Source: Ruminococcus sp. (lineage in GTDB: Bacteria > Bacillota > Clostridia > Oscillospirales > Acutalibacteraceae). From it: a stretch of DNA of 64,000 bases. A program made the position numbers and the translations under genes. The stretch is taken from the NCBI GenBank assembly GCA_003521625.1, contig DPHV01000022.1:355-64354 (forward strand). Reading direction: 5' to 3'. Numbering within the stretch: the first letter of the stretch is position 1; every line of letters starts with the position of its first letter. The notes under the pieces were generated by a model. The model worked only from the letters and a program-made list of their open reading frames with translations. It was not told the origin of the DNA and did not search any database. Shown piece after piece: positions 51,341-59,947 of this stretch.

Positions 51341-51493
51341 CCAAGCCTTCCCTTGAGGGAAGGTGGCACAGTGATTTATCACTGTGACGAAAGGGTGGTG
51401 GGTCAGATGAACTTGTATATATCAGGAAAAGTTCATCTCCACCCCTCAGTCATTTTGCAAGCAAAATGACAGCTCCCCTCAAAGGGGAGCCTT
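51341..51493. repeat. G-type hairpin-rich repeat, copy 1 (MITE-like)
   Basis: About 153 bp with four successive hairpins: CCTTCCC/GGGAAGG, CACAGTGA/TCACTGTG, GTCATTTTGC/GCAAAATGAC and GCTCCCC/GGGGAGC. The ends are imperfect inverted repeats (CCAAGCCT and AGCCTTG). It fills most of the 339-bp gap between apbE and the nucleotidyltransferase gene; the rest is AT-rich with the apbE promoter. Copy 2 is at 56611-56765. Confidence 0.88.
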
Positions 51494-51519
51494 GAATATA
51501 ACAGAAAATATTGTGATAA

Positions 51520-52326
51520 TTATAAATTTTCCTTTTCAATCACCTTGTCAAGTTCCTTTACCATATCGCATACAATTTCATAGCTTCCGCCCTTTGTTAC
51601 GCTTGCAAGCAGAGCGTTTATGTTTTCCTCAAACCTTTCGGGCAGGATTTTGCAACTGCTTTTGCAAAGCGACACAAGGCGTTTTTCACCCGGATGAGTG
51701 AGCTTGTTGAGAGCAAAAATTATGTCAAAGTAGCTTGCCAGAAATTCCGTTGTTCTGTGGTGAACGCTGACTAAATCGCCCCTTGCTTCCGCCTTTTTAA
51801 TCTGCATATCATAAGAGGGGAGCTTGCCGCTTAAAAGATTTCGGTTGTTTTCAATTATATTTTTGCGAAGCTTTTCGGGATAGGGAATGTCGTACTTTTT
51901 CTGAAGAGCGGTAAATTCCCCCGTCTTGTCAAACAGTACTTTGCTGTTTAAAATGTTGTGCCAGAAGCAGGTTGTATAGCCGTTAAAGGGCTTGCCCTCG
52001 TCAACTACCATATTAAGATACTGCGAAAACATTTCAGTGTTGCGGTAGATAATGTCAATCGGCGTTCCGCTTTTGAGAATACAGTTGTCCTCAAGCTCCC
52101 AGTAGTGGTTGCCGATTTCACCCTCTGAGCAGAACGGCATTACGGTCTTGCGTTTGTCCTCAAGTGAAAGCTCCGAGTTGAGGTAAACGTAAATGTCATA
52201 GTCGGAGGAATTGTCGTTTACTCCTGTTGAACGAGAGCCTCCGAGCACGACAGCGTCGGTTTCTTTTAGTTGTTTAAAAGCCGATATGATTGAATTAAAG
52301 TAATCGTCATTGCTGTATTTTGTCAT
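51520..52326 (-). CDS. Nucleotidyltransferase domain protein (DUF4037-like)
   Basis: 268 aa from the ATG at 52326 with GGAGG. VVLGGSRSTGVNDNSSDYDI near residue 30 shows the GS-x(n)-DxD pattern of the polymerase-beta nucleotidyltransferase fold, followed by an all-helical C-terminal half. The layout is like aminoglycoside adenylyltransferases and DUF4037 proteins, so it could nucleotidylate a small molecule or protein. No substrate can be assigned. Divergent from the potassium uptake operon. Confidence 0.8.
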   Translation of the reverse strand: MTKYSNDDYFNSIISAFKQLKETDAVVLGGSRSTGVNDNSSDYDIYVYLNSELSLEDKRKTVMPFCSEGEIGNHYWELEDNCILKSGTPIDIIYRNTEMFSQYLNMVVDEGKPFNGYTTCFWHNILNSKVLFDKTGEFTALQKKYDIPYPEKLRKNIIENNRNLLSGKLPSYDMQIKKAEARGDLVSVHHRTTEFLASYFDIIFALNKLTHPGEKRLVSLCKSSCKILPERFEENINALLASVTKGGSYEIVCDMVKELDKVIEKENL

Positions 52327-52356
52327 AAAATAACCTCCGAACAAATTTTCATTAAT

Positions 52357-52386
52357 ATTATAGCACTAAATTATACGGTATATCAA
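52357..52386 (-). promoter_or_regulatory. Sigma-A-type promoter of the nucleotidyltransferase
   Basis: TTGATA (52381-52386), an 18-bp spacer and TATAAT (52357-52362) on the minus strand. Confidence 0.65.
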
Positions 52387-52426
52387 CGCCATATTTTATA
52401 ATGTAATTGTTTTATTTTGAAAATTA

Positions 52427-52455
52427 TTGATTTTCTGCACTAAATTTGATACTAT
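52427..52455 (+). promoter_or_regulatory. Sigma-A-type promoter of the potassium uptake operon
   Basis: TTGATT (52427-52432), a 17-bp spacer and TACTAT (52450-52455). The leader would be about 45 nt, too short for a c-di-AMP riboswitch. Confidence 0.6.
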
Positions 52456-52506
52456 ATTATGTACATTAAAGTATGTTAAGATAATCTGCTTGATTCGTTT
52501 CGTAAT

Positions 52507-53886
52507 TTGGGGGCGGTTGACATAAAGAGTGTTTTTAAATCGGCGAGGAGTTCGTTTAAACGCCTGTCGCCTATGAAAATAATCCTTCTGGGATTTCTTT
52601 TAATTATTCTTCTGGGAACGGTGCTTTTGTGCCTACCGATTTCCTCACGGAGCGGTCAGCCGACACCGTTTATGACATCTTACTTTACCGCAACCTCGGC
52701 GGTGTGCGTTACGGGACTTATAAAGGTCGATACCCACAACTACTGGTCGCTTTTCGGTCAGCTTGTAATTCTTGGTCTTATTCAGGTCGGCGGAATGGGA
52801 TTTATGACAATCTGTATTTCCGCAATCTCTATGACGAAAAAGAAAATCGGTCTTGCATCACGTGAAATAATGCAAAGCTCCGTTTCTGCTCCACAACTCG
52901 GCGGAATAGTAAGAATGACACGTTTTATCCTGCTCGGAACACTTACGGTAGAGCTTGTCGGTGCGTTTCTGCTTTCGTTTGCGTTTGTTCCGCAGTTCGG
53001 ATTTTTAAAGGGAATATGGTTCTCGCTGTTCCACAGCGTTTCGGCGTTCTGCAACGCAGGCTTTGACCTTATGGGCGGGTCGGGAGATTTCTCCTCGCTG
53101 ACGGGCTACGTTTCAAATGTATATGTCTGCGTTGTGATAAGTTTGCTTATCGTAATCGGCGGTCTCGGATTTTTCGTGTGGCGTGACATACTCGACAGCA
53201 AGTTCCGGGTTTCAAAATTCAGACTGCAAACAAAGGTAGTACTGCTTATAAGCTCTGCTCTTATAGTTCTGGGAGCAATTCTGCTGTTCCTTACAGAGCT
53301 TAAAAATCCTGCGTCAAACAAGGAGAGTCTGCCACAGCAGATAGGCTCGGCTCTGTTTCAGTCCGTAACAACAAGAACGGCGGGGTTTAATACGGTTGAC
53401 CTTTCGTCAATAACTCATTCAAGTATGTTCATAATGATTTTGCTGATGCTTGTAGGCGGTTCACCCGGCTCTACGGCAGGCGGTATGAAAACAACAACGT
53501 TCGCCGTTCTGATTTCGTCAATCATCAGCACATTCAAACACAGAAAAACAGCCGAAATGCTCGGCAGACGTCTTGAGGACAACGTAACAAGGCTTGCAAC
53601 CTGCGCCGTTACATTGTATGTATTTTTTGCAGGCGGTGCGGCGGTTGTTATTTCAACGATTGACAATGTACCGTTTATCAACGCATTGTTTGAGTCGGCG
53701 TCTGCTATAGCAACAGTCGGACTTACAACGGGAATAACAACTCAGCTCGGTACAATTTCGTCCGTACTTTTAACGCTTTTGATGCTTTTCGGCAGAGTGG
53801 GCTCGCTTACAATGCTGTTTGCCTTTTCAAATTACAAGAGCAAGCCGCAGTCGCAGAAGCCGCTCGAAAAAATTCAGATAGGATAA
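52507..53886 (+). CDS. ktrB: Potassium uptake membrane subunit (TrkH/KtrB family)
   Basis: 459 aa with eight to ten helices and four pore repeats; selectivity-filter-like loops are SAVCVTGLIKVD near 60, VSAFCNAGFDLMGG near 180, TTRTAGFNTVDLSS near 290 and ASAIATVGLTTGI near 400. It forms the ion pore and works with the TrkA-type protein 13 bp downstream. The start is uncertain: TTG at 52507 is the first possible codon after the frame's stop, has no clear ribosome site, and the next ATG (52573) would remove 22 residues. Confidence 0.92.
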   Translation: MGAVDIKSVFKSARSSFKRLSPMKIILLGFLLIILLGTVLLCLPISSRSGQPTPFMTSYFTATSAVCVTGLIKVDTHNYWSLFGQLVILGLIQVGGMGFMTICISAISMTKKKIGLASREIMQSSVSAPQLGGIVRMTRFILLGTLTVELVGAFLLSFAFVPQFGFLKGIWFSLFHSVSAFCNAGFDLMGGSGDFSSLTGYVSNVYVCVVISLLIVIGGLGFFVWRDILDSKFRVSKFRLQTKVVLLISSALIVLGAILLFLTELKNPASNKESLPQQIGSALFQSVTTRTAGFNTVDLSSITHSSMFIMILLMLVGGSPGSTAGGMKTTTFAVLISSIISTFKHRKTAEMLGRRLEDNVTRLATCAVTLYVFFAGGAAVVISTIDNVPFINALFESASAIATVGLTTGITTQLGTISSVLLTLLMLFGRVGSLTMLFAFSNYKSKPQSQKPLEKIQIG

Positions 53887-53899
53887 GGAAGATAATATT

Positions 53900-54544
53900 A
53901 TGAAGTCAGTATTAATTATAGGCCTTGGCAGATTCGGCAGACATATGGCGCAAAAGCTGATTGCCGAGGGCAACGATGTGCTCGCAGTTGAAAAAAGCGA
54001 GGAACGTGCCGACAATGCAGTCAGCATAATTGACGATATTCACATTGCAGACGCAACCGACGAGGCGTTTATTAAATCGCTCGGCGTTAACAACTTTGAT
54101 TTGTGTGTCGTTGCAATCGGAGACAATTTCCAGAATGCGCTTGAAATAACTGTTCTGCTCAAGGACCTCGGCGCAAAGTACATTCTTGCAAGAGCAAGCA
54201 GAGAGGTTCACCGCAAGCTGTTGCTTCGAAACGGCGCAGATCACGTTGTTTACGCCGAAAGAGAAATGGCTGAACGACTTGCAATAAAATACGGTGCAAA
54301 GAATATTTTTGATTATTTCGAGCTTTCAGATGATACTGCAATCTGCGAAATTGCAGTGCCCGACAACTGGGTCGGCAAGACGATTCTTCAGAAATCTGTC
54401 CGTAACAAATATAATGTAAGTATTCTTGCAACAAAAAAAGACGGCGTGATTTACGCAAACCCCAGCCCCGACCATGTTTTTGATAAGCACGAAACGCTTA
54501 TGGTGCTTGCACATATGGATGATATTGACAGGCTCACACGCTGA
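53900..54544 (+). CDS. ktrA: TrkA/KtrA family potassium uptake regulator
   Basis: 214 aa. The Rossmann start SVLIIGLGRFGRHMAQKLI binds NAD(H) or ATP in the RCK_N domain (1-130), with ADATDEAFIKSLGVNNFDLC near 53. RCK_C spans about 140-214 and in related proteins binds c-di-AMP. It forms a cytosolic ring that gates the KtrB-type pore encoded just upstream. Ribosome site AGGAAG; co-transcription is clear. Confidence 0.94.
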   Translation: MKSVLIIGLGRFGRHMAQKLIAEGNDVLAVEKSEERADNAVSIIDDIHIADATDEAFIKSLGVNNFDLCVVAIGDNFQNALEITVLLKDLGAKYILARASREVHRKLLLRNGADHVVYAEREMAERLAIKYGAKNIFDYFELSDDTAICEIAVPDNWVGKTILQKSVRNKYNVSILATKKDGVIYANPSPDHVFDKHETLMVLAHMDDIDRLTR

Positions 54545-54640
54545 TAACTTTGCTTGCGTATTGACAAAATATACCTGTTGATTTATCATTTTAGCAAGTA
54601 AGTTTATTAAATCATATTCTGACTGAAAGGAGATATGATT

Positions 54641-55306
54641 GTGGATAATAAAGATTACGGCGATAACTTTGACGTTACAGGCGGCAAATCTTCAAACGAT
54701 TATGACTTGGATAATTTTGACGTAGACGCTGCAGATAACTTTTCGCACACAGTTCACAGCGAGGCGGAAGAAACAAGCCGTGCAGACGCTGACGATGACT
54801 ACGGCGATAATTTCGATTCGCAGACAGGCGAGGATAATAAAAATTATTCCTTTGACGATGATTATGAAAACAATTCCGAGGAATATTACATAAACACAAC
54901 CCCGAGCGGAAAAAGCAAATCGGGCGGAAGGGGTAAGAAAAAGAAAAGCTCCAACAAGGCGGTTGCGGCAGTGCTTACTATTGCGGCTGTAATGTGCCTT
55001 ATTGCGGCAATTGTGTTTGCGGTTACGCAGTGTTCGGGCGGAAACAATGACAAAAAAGCAACGACTGTTCACTCAACGAAGGCATCAACTGCCGCAGTTA
55101 CAACTCAGGTACAGACTAACGCCGAAACACAGGCTGTCTACACCGAGCCTGAAACAACAGAAGCTCCTACCGAGGTTTATACCGAAGCACCGACAGAGGC
55201 GCCGCAAACACAGGCGCCCGAAACTCAGCCTGTTGAAACAGAGGCACCGACGCAGGCAGAAACGGATGCACCTGTTTCGGATGAAACACAAGAGCCGAGT
55301 ATGTAG
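54641..55306 (+). CDS. Membrane-anchored protein with repeated acidic N-terminus and Thr/Pro/Glu tail
   Basis: 221 aa from the GTG at 54641, which AAGGAG serves at good spacing; ATG at 54635 is too close to it. The cytosolic N-terminus has repeated YGDNFD and DNFD words (near residues 5, 25, 33 and 55) in acidic sequence. A basic stretch GGRGKKKKSSNK and one helix (about 108-128) follow. The outer tail is low-complexity TEAPTE-like sequence, wall-spanning in character. No family recognised. Confidence 0.75.
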   Translation: MDNKDYGDNFDVTGGKSSNDYDLDNFDVDAADNFSHTVHSEAEETSRADADDDYGDNFDSQTGEDNKNYSFDDDYENNSEEYYINTTPSGKSKSGGRGKKKKSSNKAVAAVLTIAAVMCLIAAIVFAVTQCSGGNNDKKATTVHSTKASTAAVTTQVQTNAETQAVYTEPETTEAPTEVYTEAPTEAPQTQAPETQPVETEAPTQAETDAPVSDETQEPSM

Positions 55307-55434
55307 TAATTGAAGGATAAACGATAATTTAGCCGAGAGCCTCGGCGGGCAAATCGAGTGGAAAAGTCGGTTTGTTTGGAGAAAATTGCAGCCCGAATTT
55401 TAAATTGATATATAGCTAACGTTTTGTTACTATT

Positions 55435-55518
55435 GTAGCGAGCGACGCCCTCGTCGCTCACGAATAACACTCAAACGTTGTTGTAAGGAATTTGAGCGAC
55501 GGGGGCGTCGCTCGCTAC
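55435..55518. repeat. REPIN-like element 6 (module F, homodimeric arms)
   Basis: 26-bp arms 55435-55460 and 55493-55518 are inverted copies with one mismatch (GTAGCGAGCGACGCCC at the outer end). The GTAG/CTAC ends match the other elements although the arm sequence is unrelated. Confidence 0.9.
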
Positions 55519-55547
55519 AGTTTAAAACAAACATTTCCTCTATATCC

Positions 55548-55628
55548 GTAAGGGACGGCTTCCCAGACGTCCCCTTCACAAAAATTGCGTTGCAATTTTT
55601 GTGTGGACACGGCACGCCGTGTCCCTAC
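55548..55628. repeat. REPIN-like element 7 (81 bp, modules B and C)
   Basis: GTAA start (one change from GTAG) and CTAC end; hairpin B is joined to C instead of A, with the central stem CACAAAAATTGC/GCAATTTTTGTG. Together with element 6 it fills the centre of the 408-bp gap 55307-55714; the remainder shows no gene. Confidence 0.9.
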
Positions 55629-55714
55629 GTCAACGTTGCAATATTTCCAACGCTAAATTATAGTTTATTTCATACCAACAATATCAAAATATAAATGAAA
55701 AGAGGATAAATAAA

Positions 55715-56524
55715 ATGGGATGTAATCACGATTGTTCCTCCTGCTCATCGAGCTGTAAGGAAAATAACAATGAAGATTTGCACGAGGCGCTGAATCAGTA
55801 CAGCAGTGTAAAAAAGGTAATCGGCGTTGTGTCGGGCAAGGGCGGCGTAGGCAAAAGCCTTGTAACCTCAATGCTCGCCGTAACAATGAACAGAATGGGC
55901 AAGAGCGTTGCAGTGCTTGACGCTGATATTACAGGTCCGTCAATTCCCAAGGCATTCGGCAGAACGCAGAGATGTATGGGCAGTGACGAGGGAATTATCC
56001 CTGTTGAAACCGAAACAGGCATTAAAATTATGTCAATCAACCTTTTGCTTGAAAACGAAACCGACCCTGTTGTATGGCGTTCGCCGATGATTACGGGAAC
56101 GGTAAAGCAGTTCTGGACAGACGTTGTGTGGGGCGATGTTGACTATATGTTTGTCGATATGCCTCCGGGAACGGGTGACGTTCCGCTTACTGTGTTCCAG
56201 AGCATTCCGCTTGACGGAATCGTTGTTGTGGCTTCTCCGCAGGAGCTTGTCGGAATGATTGTTGAAAAGGCGGTTAAAATGGCAAATATGATGGACGTTC
56301 CCGTACTCGGAATTGTTGAGAATATGAGCTACTTTGCCTGCCCCGAGTGCGGAAAGAGATTTTCCGTTTTCGGCGAAAGCCACGTTGACGAAATTGCCGA
56401 AAAGTACGGCACAAGGGTGCTTGCAAAGCTCCCGATTGATTCCGAGCTTGCAAAGAGCGTAGACAACGGCAGAGTAGAATTTTTCGAGGGCAATTACCTT
56501 GACGAAGCCGCTGAAAAGCTGTAA
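55715..56524 (+). CDS. mrp: Mrp/NBP35 family iron-sulfur carrier ATPase
   Basis: 269 aa. N-terminal Cys cluster MGCNHDCSSCSSSCKE, then the deviant Walker A VVSGKGGVGKSLVTSMLA near residue 33, DADITGPSIPKAFG near 68, VDMPPGTGDVPLTV near 148 and the cluster-bridging FACPECGKRF near 207. These proteins bind a 4Fe-4S cluster at the dimer interface and deliver it to target proteins, or support other metal-linked processes. AGAGGA ribosome site. Many Rnf and FrhB-like cluster proteins here would need such a carrier, a general inference. Confidence 0.92.
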   Translation: MGCNHDCSSCSSSCKENNNEDLHEALNQYSSVKKVIGVVSGKGGVGKSLVTSMLAVTMNRMGKSVAVLDADITGPSIPKAFGRTQRCMGSDEGIIPVETETGIKIMSINLLLENETDPVVWRSPMITGTVKQFWTDVVWGDVDYMFVDMPPGTGDVPLTVFQSIPLDGIVVVASPQELVGMIVEKAVKMANMMDVPVLGIVENMSYFACPECGKRFSVFGESHVDEIAEKYGTRVLAKLPIDSELAKSVDNGRVEFFEGNYLDEAAEKL

Positions 56525-56537
56525 AATTAAATTCAAC

Positions 56538-56552
56538 GTGACCGAAGGTCAC
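56538..56552. repeat. H-type short hairpin GTGACC-GAA-GGTCAC, copy 1
   Basis: Perfect 6-bp stem 14 bp after the mrp stop; the same hairpin with adjacent CAC is at 56837. Confidence 0.7.
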
Positions 56553-56610
56553 ACCAGACTGTCGAAAAAGCAGTAACGTTAAATTTAGAATAGTCAACTT
56601 TTGAGGTACA

Positions 56611-56765
56611 GCCAAGCCTTCCCTTGAGGGAAGGTGTCACAGCGATTTATCGCTGTGACAGAAGGGTGGTAGGGGAGAAGAACGTGCAAAAATGAGGAAA
56701 AGTTCATCTTCACCCTTCAGTCATTTTGCAAGCAAAATGACAGCTCCCCTCAAAGGGGAGCCTTT
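56611..56765. repeat. G-type hairpin-rich repeat, copy 2
   Basis: Same four hairpins as copy 1. The second hairpin reads CACAGCGA/TCGCTGTG instead of CACAGTGA/TCACTGTG, a compensatory pair change. It occupies the gap 56525-56878 together with two H-type hairpins; no gene is seen there. Confidence 0.88.
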
Positions 56766-56836
56766 GATATAATGGCAAAGTCTTGTTGTATTAATTTTAA
56801 ATTTTCTGATTATAGTAACTTTTTATACAAGCTGAC

Positions 56837-56851
56837 GTGACCGAAGGTCAC
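56837..56851. repeat. H-type short hairpin, copy 2
   Basis: GTGACC-GAA-GGTCAC, 28 bp before the zinc-ribbon gene. The two H hairpins bracket G-type repeat copy 2. Confidence 0.7.
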
Positions 56852-56878
56852 ACATCACTTCCATAAGGGGGATTTATT

Positions 56879-58053
56879 ATGAAATGTACAAATTGCGGAA
56901 ATGAATTTATGGGCAAATTCTGCCCGAACTGCGGTACTCCTGCACCTGTAAATGACAGTGCACCCATTCAGACCGAACAGGCACAGCCGACAGAGCCTGT
57001 TATGAACACACCCGAGCAGACGGAGACAACACAGCCTGTTTGGGAAACTCCTGTTCCCGAAAACACACCCGAACAGAATGTAATTCCCGAGCCTGTTCAG
57101 TATAATCCGACAAATGATTATAATTCAAATGTTCAGCAAGAGCCAGCACAGCCACAGCAAACAAGCTTTGGCCAGCAGTTTACGAACAGCTCAAACGGCG
57201 GATATACGGGACAGCAGTTTACAAATCAGCCGCAGACTAATGCACCCTCGGGCAAAAAGGGTATGAGTACAGGCAAGATAGTAGGTCTTGTACTCGGAAT
57301 TGTCGGTGGTTTAATACTTATACTTTGCATTATATTGGTGTTGTTGCCTGCAACATTTTTAATGTATTCAAGAATGCTGTAGCAGATAATAACATTGTGA
57401 ATTCCATTGTTTCCGAGATTGAAGATTACACACTGCCCGAATGGGAAGAAGATACAACAGCAAACAGCGCAATTGTGGAAGATACTACTGCTCCCGAAAC
57501 AAGCGACAGCTCAGATTATGAGGACTACTACGGTAAACTTGACAACGTTTCTCACTGCTACTACAAGGAAACTGATGGCGGTGTAAAGATTACCGGATAT
57601 GACAATATGTATGACTACGATGCAAAGACTCTCACTGTTGAAATTCCGTCAAAGATTGATGGCAAGGACGTTGTAGAGCTTGAATCACTCGGAGTTTATA
57701 ATCTCAGCAGCTATGATGATGACGAAATGTACATCAAAGTCGTAATCCCCGGCTCGGTAAAGGTTATCAGAGAATATGCCGTGTCATTTAATGTGGATAT
57801 CGACGAGGTCGTAATTGAGGAAGGCGTAGAAACCATTGAACCAACATCATTTTTTGGCTGTGATGAATTAAAGTCGGTTACAGTGCCGAAGTCTGTAAAG
57901 ACTATGGACGGCTGCGGAATCGGTCTTGAATATAAAGACGAAGATTCTTATGAAGAAAGCGCAATCGACGGTTTTGTGCTTTACGGAGCAAAAGGCTCAA
58001 CAGCCGAAAGCTACGCAAAGGAGAATAAGCTCAAATTTATCGAAGCAAAGTAA
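56879..58053 (+). pseudogene. Zinc-ribbon membrane protein with C-terminal beta-rich domain, frame broken once
   Basis: The first frame (56879-57382, 167 aa) has the zinc ribbon CTNCGNEFMGKFCPNCGTP, a Pro/Gln-rich linker and a membrane helix (about 138-158), then stops. The -1 frame (57325-58053) continues with NVFKNAVADNNIVNSIVSEI, an acidic linker and a BspA-like repeat domain (VVIPGSVKVIREYAV, VTVPKSVKTMD). Normal relatives have ribbon, helix and outer domain in one chain, so one frameshift within about 57335-57375 broke it. ATTTTTA lies at 57354-57360; slippage, mutation or sequencing error are all possible. Confidence 0.75.
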
Positions 58054-58095
58054 TTCAATTCGGAATGCGTAATGCGTAATTCGGAATTAATTAAA
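58054..58095. repeat. D-type repeat
   Basis: AATTCGGAATGCGTAATGCG followed by AATTCGGAATTAATT directly after the broken gene. Confidence 0.7.
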
Positions 58096-58131
58096 TTCTC
58101 AAACTTAATATAACTTAATATAATAATTAAA

Positions 58132-58163
58132 AGGTCGGAATACCTTGATTGGTGTTCCGACCT
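58132..58163. terminator. Bidirectional terminator before leuD end
   Basis: AGGTCGGAATACC and GGTGTTCCGACCT pair, followed by TGTTTTT. Confidence 0.85.
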
Positions 58164-58179
58164 GTTTTTATGCTTTTTA

Positions 58180-58659
58180 TCAGATAATCGACTTTATAAG
58201 TCCGCCCTTTTTGATTATGTTCTGAATGAACTCGGGGAACGGCTCTGCCTGATAGGTTTTGCCCGTCGTTTCGTCTGTGATAACGCCTGTGTCAAAGTTT
58301 ACCGAAACCGTGTCGCCCGACTTGATTTCCTTTGCCGCCTCGTCACATTCAAGAATCGGAAGTCCGATGTTGATTGCGTTGCGATAGAAAATTCTTGCAA
58401 AGGTTGAGGCGATTACGCACGAAATTCCGCTTGCCTTAATCGCAATCGGAGCGTGCTCACGTGACGAGCCGCAACCGAAGTTCTTTTCGGCAACCATAAT
58501 GTCGCCCTCTTTTACATTGTTTACAAAATCCTTGTCGATGTCCTCCATACAGTGAGCCGCAAGCTCCTTGTGTGAGGCTGTGTTAAGATAGCGAGCAGGG
58601 ATAATTACGTCTGTATCTACGTTGTCGCCGAATTTATGTACAGTACCTTTTGCGTTCAT
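58180..58659 (-). CDS. leuD: 3-isopropylmalate dehydratase small subunit
   Basis: 159 aa from the ATG at 58659. [20 protein letters not shown] is the family start, [19 protein letters not shown] near 71 binds substrate in the swivelling domain, and [15 protein letters not shown] follows. With LeuC it isomerises 2-isopropylmalate to 3-isopropylmalate in leucine synthesis. The length fits the archaeal/clostridial short type. It is 19 bp downstream of leuC. No leuA or leuB is in the window. Confidence 0.93.
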   Translation of the reverse strand: MNAKGTVHKFGDNVDTDVIIPARYLNTASHKELAAHCMEDIDKDFVNNVKEGDIMVAEKNFGCGSSREHAPIAIKASGISCVIASTFARIFYRNAINIGLPILECDEAAKEIKSGDTVSVNFDTGVITDETTGKTYQAEPFPEFIQNIIKKGGLIKSII

Positions 58660-58678
58660 ATTTAGCACCTTACCTTTC

Positions 58679-59947
58679 TTAGTTGAGCTTTTCGGGGTCT
58701 GTGATGTAGCCCGTTACTGCGCTTGCCGCCGCAACGGCTGGGCTTGCAAGGTAAACCTCGCTGTCAACGTGTCCCATTCTGCCTACAAAGTTGCGGTTGG
58801 TAGTTGAAATTGCCTTCTCGCCTGCGGCAAGAATACCCATATGACCGCCAAGACAAGGTCCGCAGGTGGGAGTTGAAACAACTGCGCCAGCCTCTACAAA
58901 TATGTCGAAAAGTCCCTCGTGCATAGCCTGAAGCCAGATTTTCTGAGTTCCCGGGAGAATAATACATCTTACGTTGTCGGCAATCTTTCTGCCCTTGAGA
59001 ATGTCAGCCGCCGCACGTAAATCGGAAATTCTGCCGTTTGTGCACGAGCCGATTACACACTGGTCAATCTTAACTTCCTTTTCGCCGATTTCGTCAACCG
59101 TTCTTGTGTTTTCGGGAAGGTGAGGGAATGCAACAGTCGGCTTAAGCTCGCTCAAATCAATTGTGTATTCCTCGTCGTAAACTGCGTCCTCGTCGGCGGT
59201 ATATTCAACGGGAGTGCCCTGATACCTGCCGTTGCAGTATTCACGTGTTACGTCGTCAACAGGGAAAATGCCGTTCTTTGCGCCTGCCTCAATAGCCATA
59301 TTTGCAATGCAAAGGCGGTCGTCAATGTTGAGGTACTTAATGCCCTCGCCGACAAATTCCATTGACTTGTAGAGTGCGCCGTCAACGCCGATTTTGCCGA
59401 TAATGTGGAGAATTACGTCCTTGCCGCTTACATAGCCCTGCGGCTTGCCGATAAGATTGAACTTAATAGCGGAGGGAACCTTGAACCAAGCCTTGCCGCT
59501 TATCATTCCTGCCGCCATATCTGTTGAGCCTACGCCTGTTGAAAATGCGCCGAGTGCGCCGTATGTACAGGTGTGCGAGTCTGCGCCTATGCAAAGACAG
59601 CCGGGGCCTACAAGTCCCATTTCGGGGAGAAGTGCGTGTTCAATGCCCATCTGACCGACGTCCTTGTAATTTTTGATGTCGTACTTGTGAGCAAACTCTC
59701 TTGTCTGCTTAACCTGAGTAGCCGCCTTAATGTCCTTGTTGGGAGTAAAGTGGTCCATAATCATTGCGATTTTTGTGTTGTCAAACACAGCAGTTGCGCC
59801 GTTTTCTTCAAATACGTTGATTGCAACGGGAGAGGTTACGTCGTTGCCGAGCACCATATCCAGCTTTGCTTCAATAAGCTGACCAGCCTTAACCTCGTCA
59901 AGTCCTGCGTGAGCGGCGAGGATTTTCTGCGACATAGTCATACCCAT
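58679..59947 (-). CDS. leuC: 3-isopropylmalate dehydratase large subunit
   Basis: 422 aa from the ATG at 59947, after AGGAGTGAT. 4Fe-4S ligands are in [13 protein letters not shown] near 300 and the [10 protein letters not shown] motif near 363; [20 protein letters not shown] near 125 is also conserved. It is an aconitase-family enzyme of leucine synthesis, of the homoaconitase-like short type. Oxygen-sensitive cluster, consistent with an anaerobe. No T-box or leader peptide was recognised upstream. Confidence 0.94.
   Translation of the reverse strand: MGMTMSQKILAAHAGLDEVKAGQLIEAKLDMVLGNDVTSPVAINVFEENGATAVFDNTKIAMIMDHFTPNKDIKAATQVKQTREFAHKYDIKNYKDVGQMGIEHALLPEMGLVGPGCLCIGADSHTCTYGALGAFSTGVGSTDMAAGMISGKAWFKVPSAIKFNLIGKPQGYVSGKDVILHIIGKIGVDGALYKSMEFVGEGIKYLNIDDRLCIANMAIEAGAKNGIFPVDDVTREYCNGRYQGTPVEYTADEDAVYDEEYTIDLSELKPTVAFPHLPENTRTVDEIGEKEVKIDQCVIGSCTNGRISDLRAAADILKGRKIADNVRCIILPGTQKIWLQAMHEGLFDIFVEAGAVVSTPTCGPCLGGHMGILAAGEKAISTTNRNFVGRMGHVDSEVYLASPAVAAASAVTGYITDPEKLN

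Noticed and set aside
51380..51410. T-box-like AAGGGTGG word within the G-type repeat
   Set aside because: The repeat is not upstream of an aminoacyl-tRNA or amino-acid gene, lacks the remaining T-box sequence and specifier stem, and occurs twice as an element.
52456..52506. c-di-AMP (ydaO-type) riboswitch before the potassium uptake operon
   Set aside because: The predicted leader is only about 45 nt, with no conserved riboswitch elements.
56033..56536. 167-codon minus-strand frame opposite mrp
   Set aside because: Antisense to a complete Mrp ATPase with Walker and CPEC motifs; no independent evidence.
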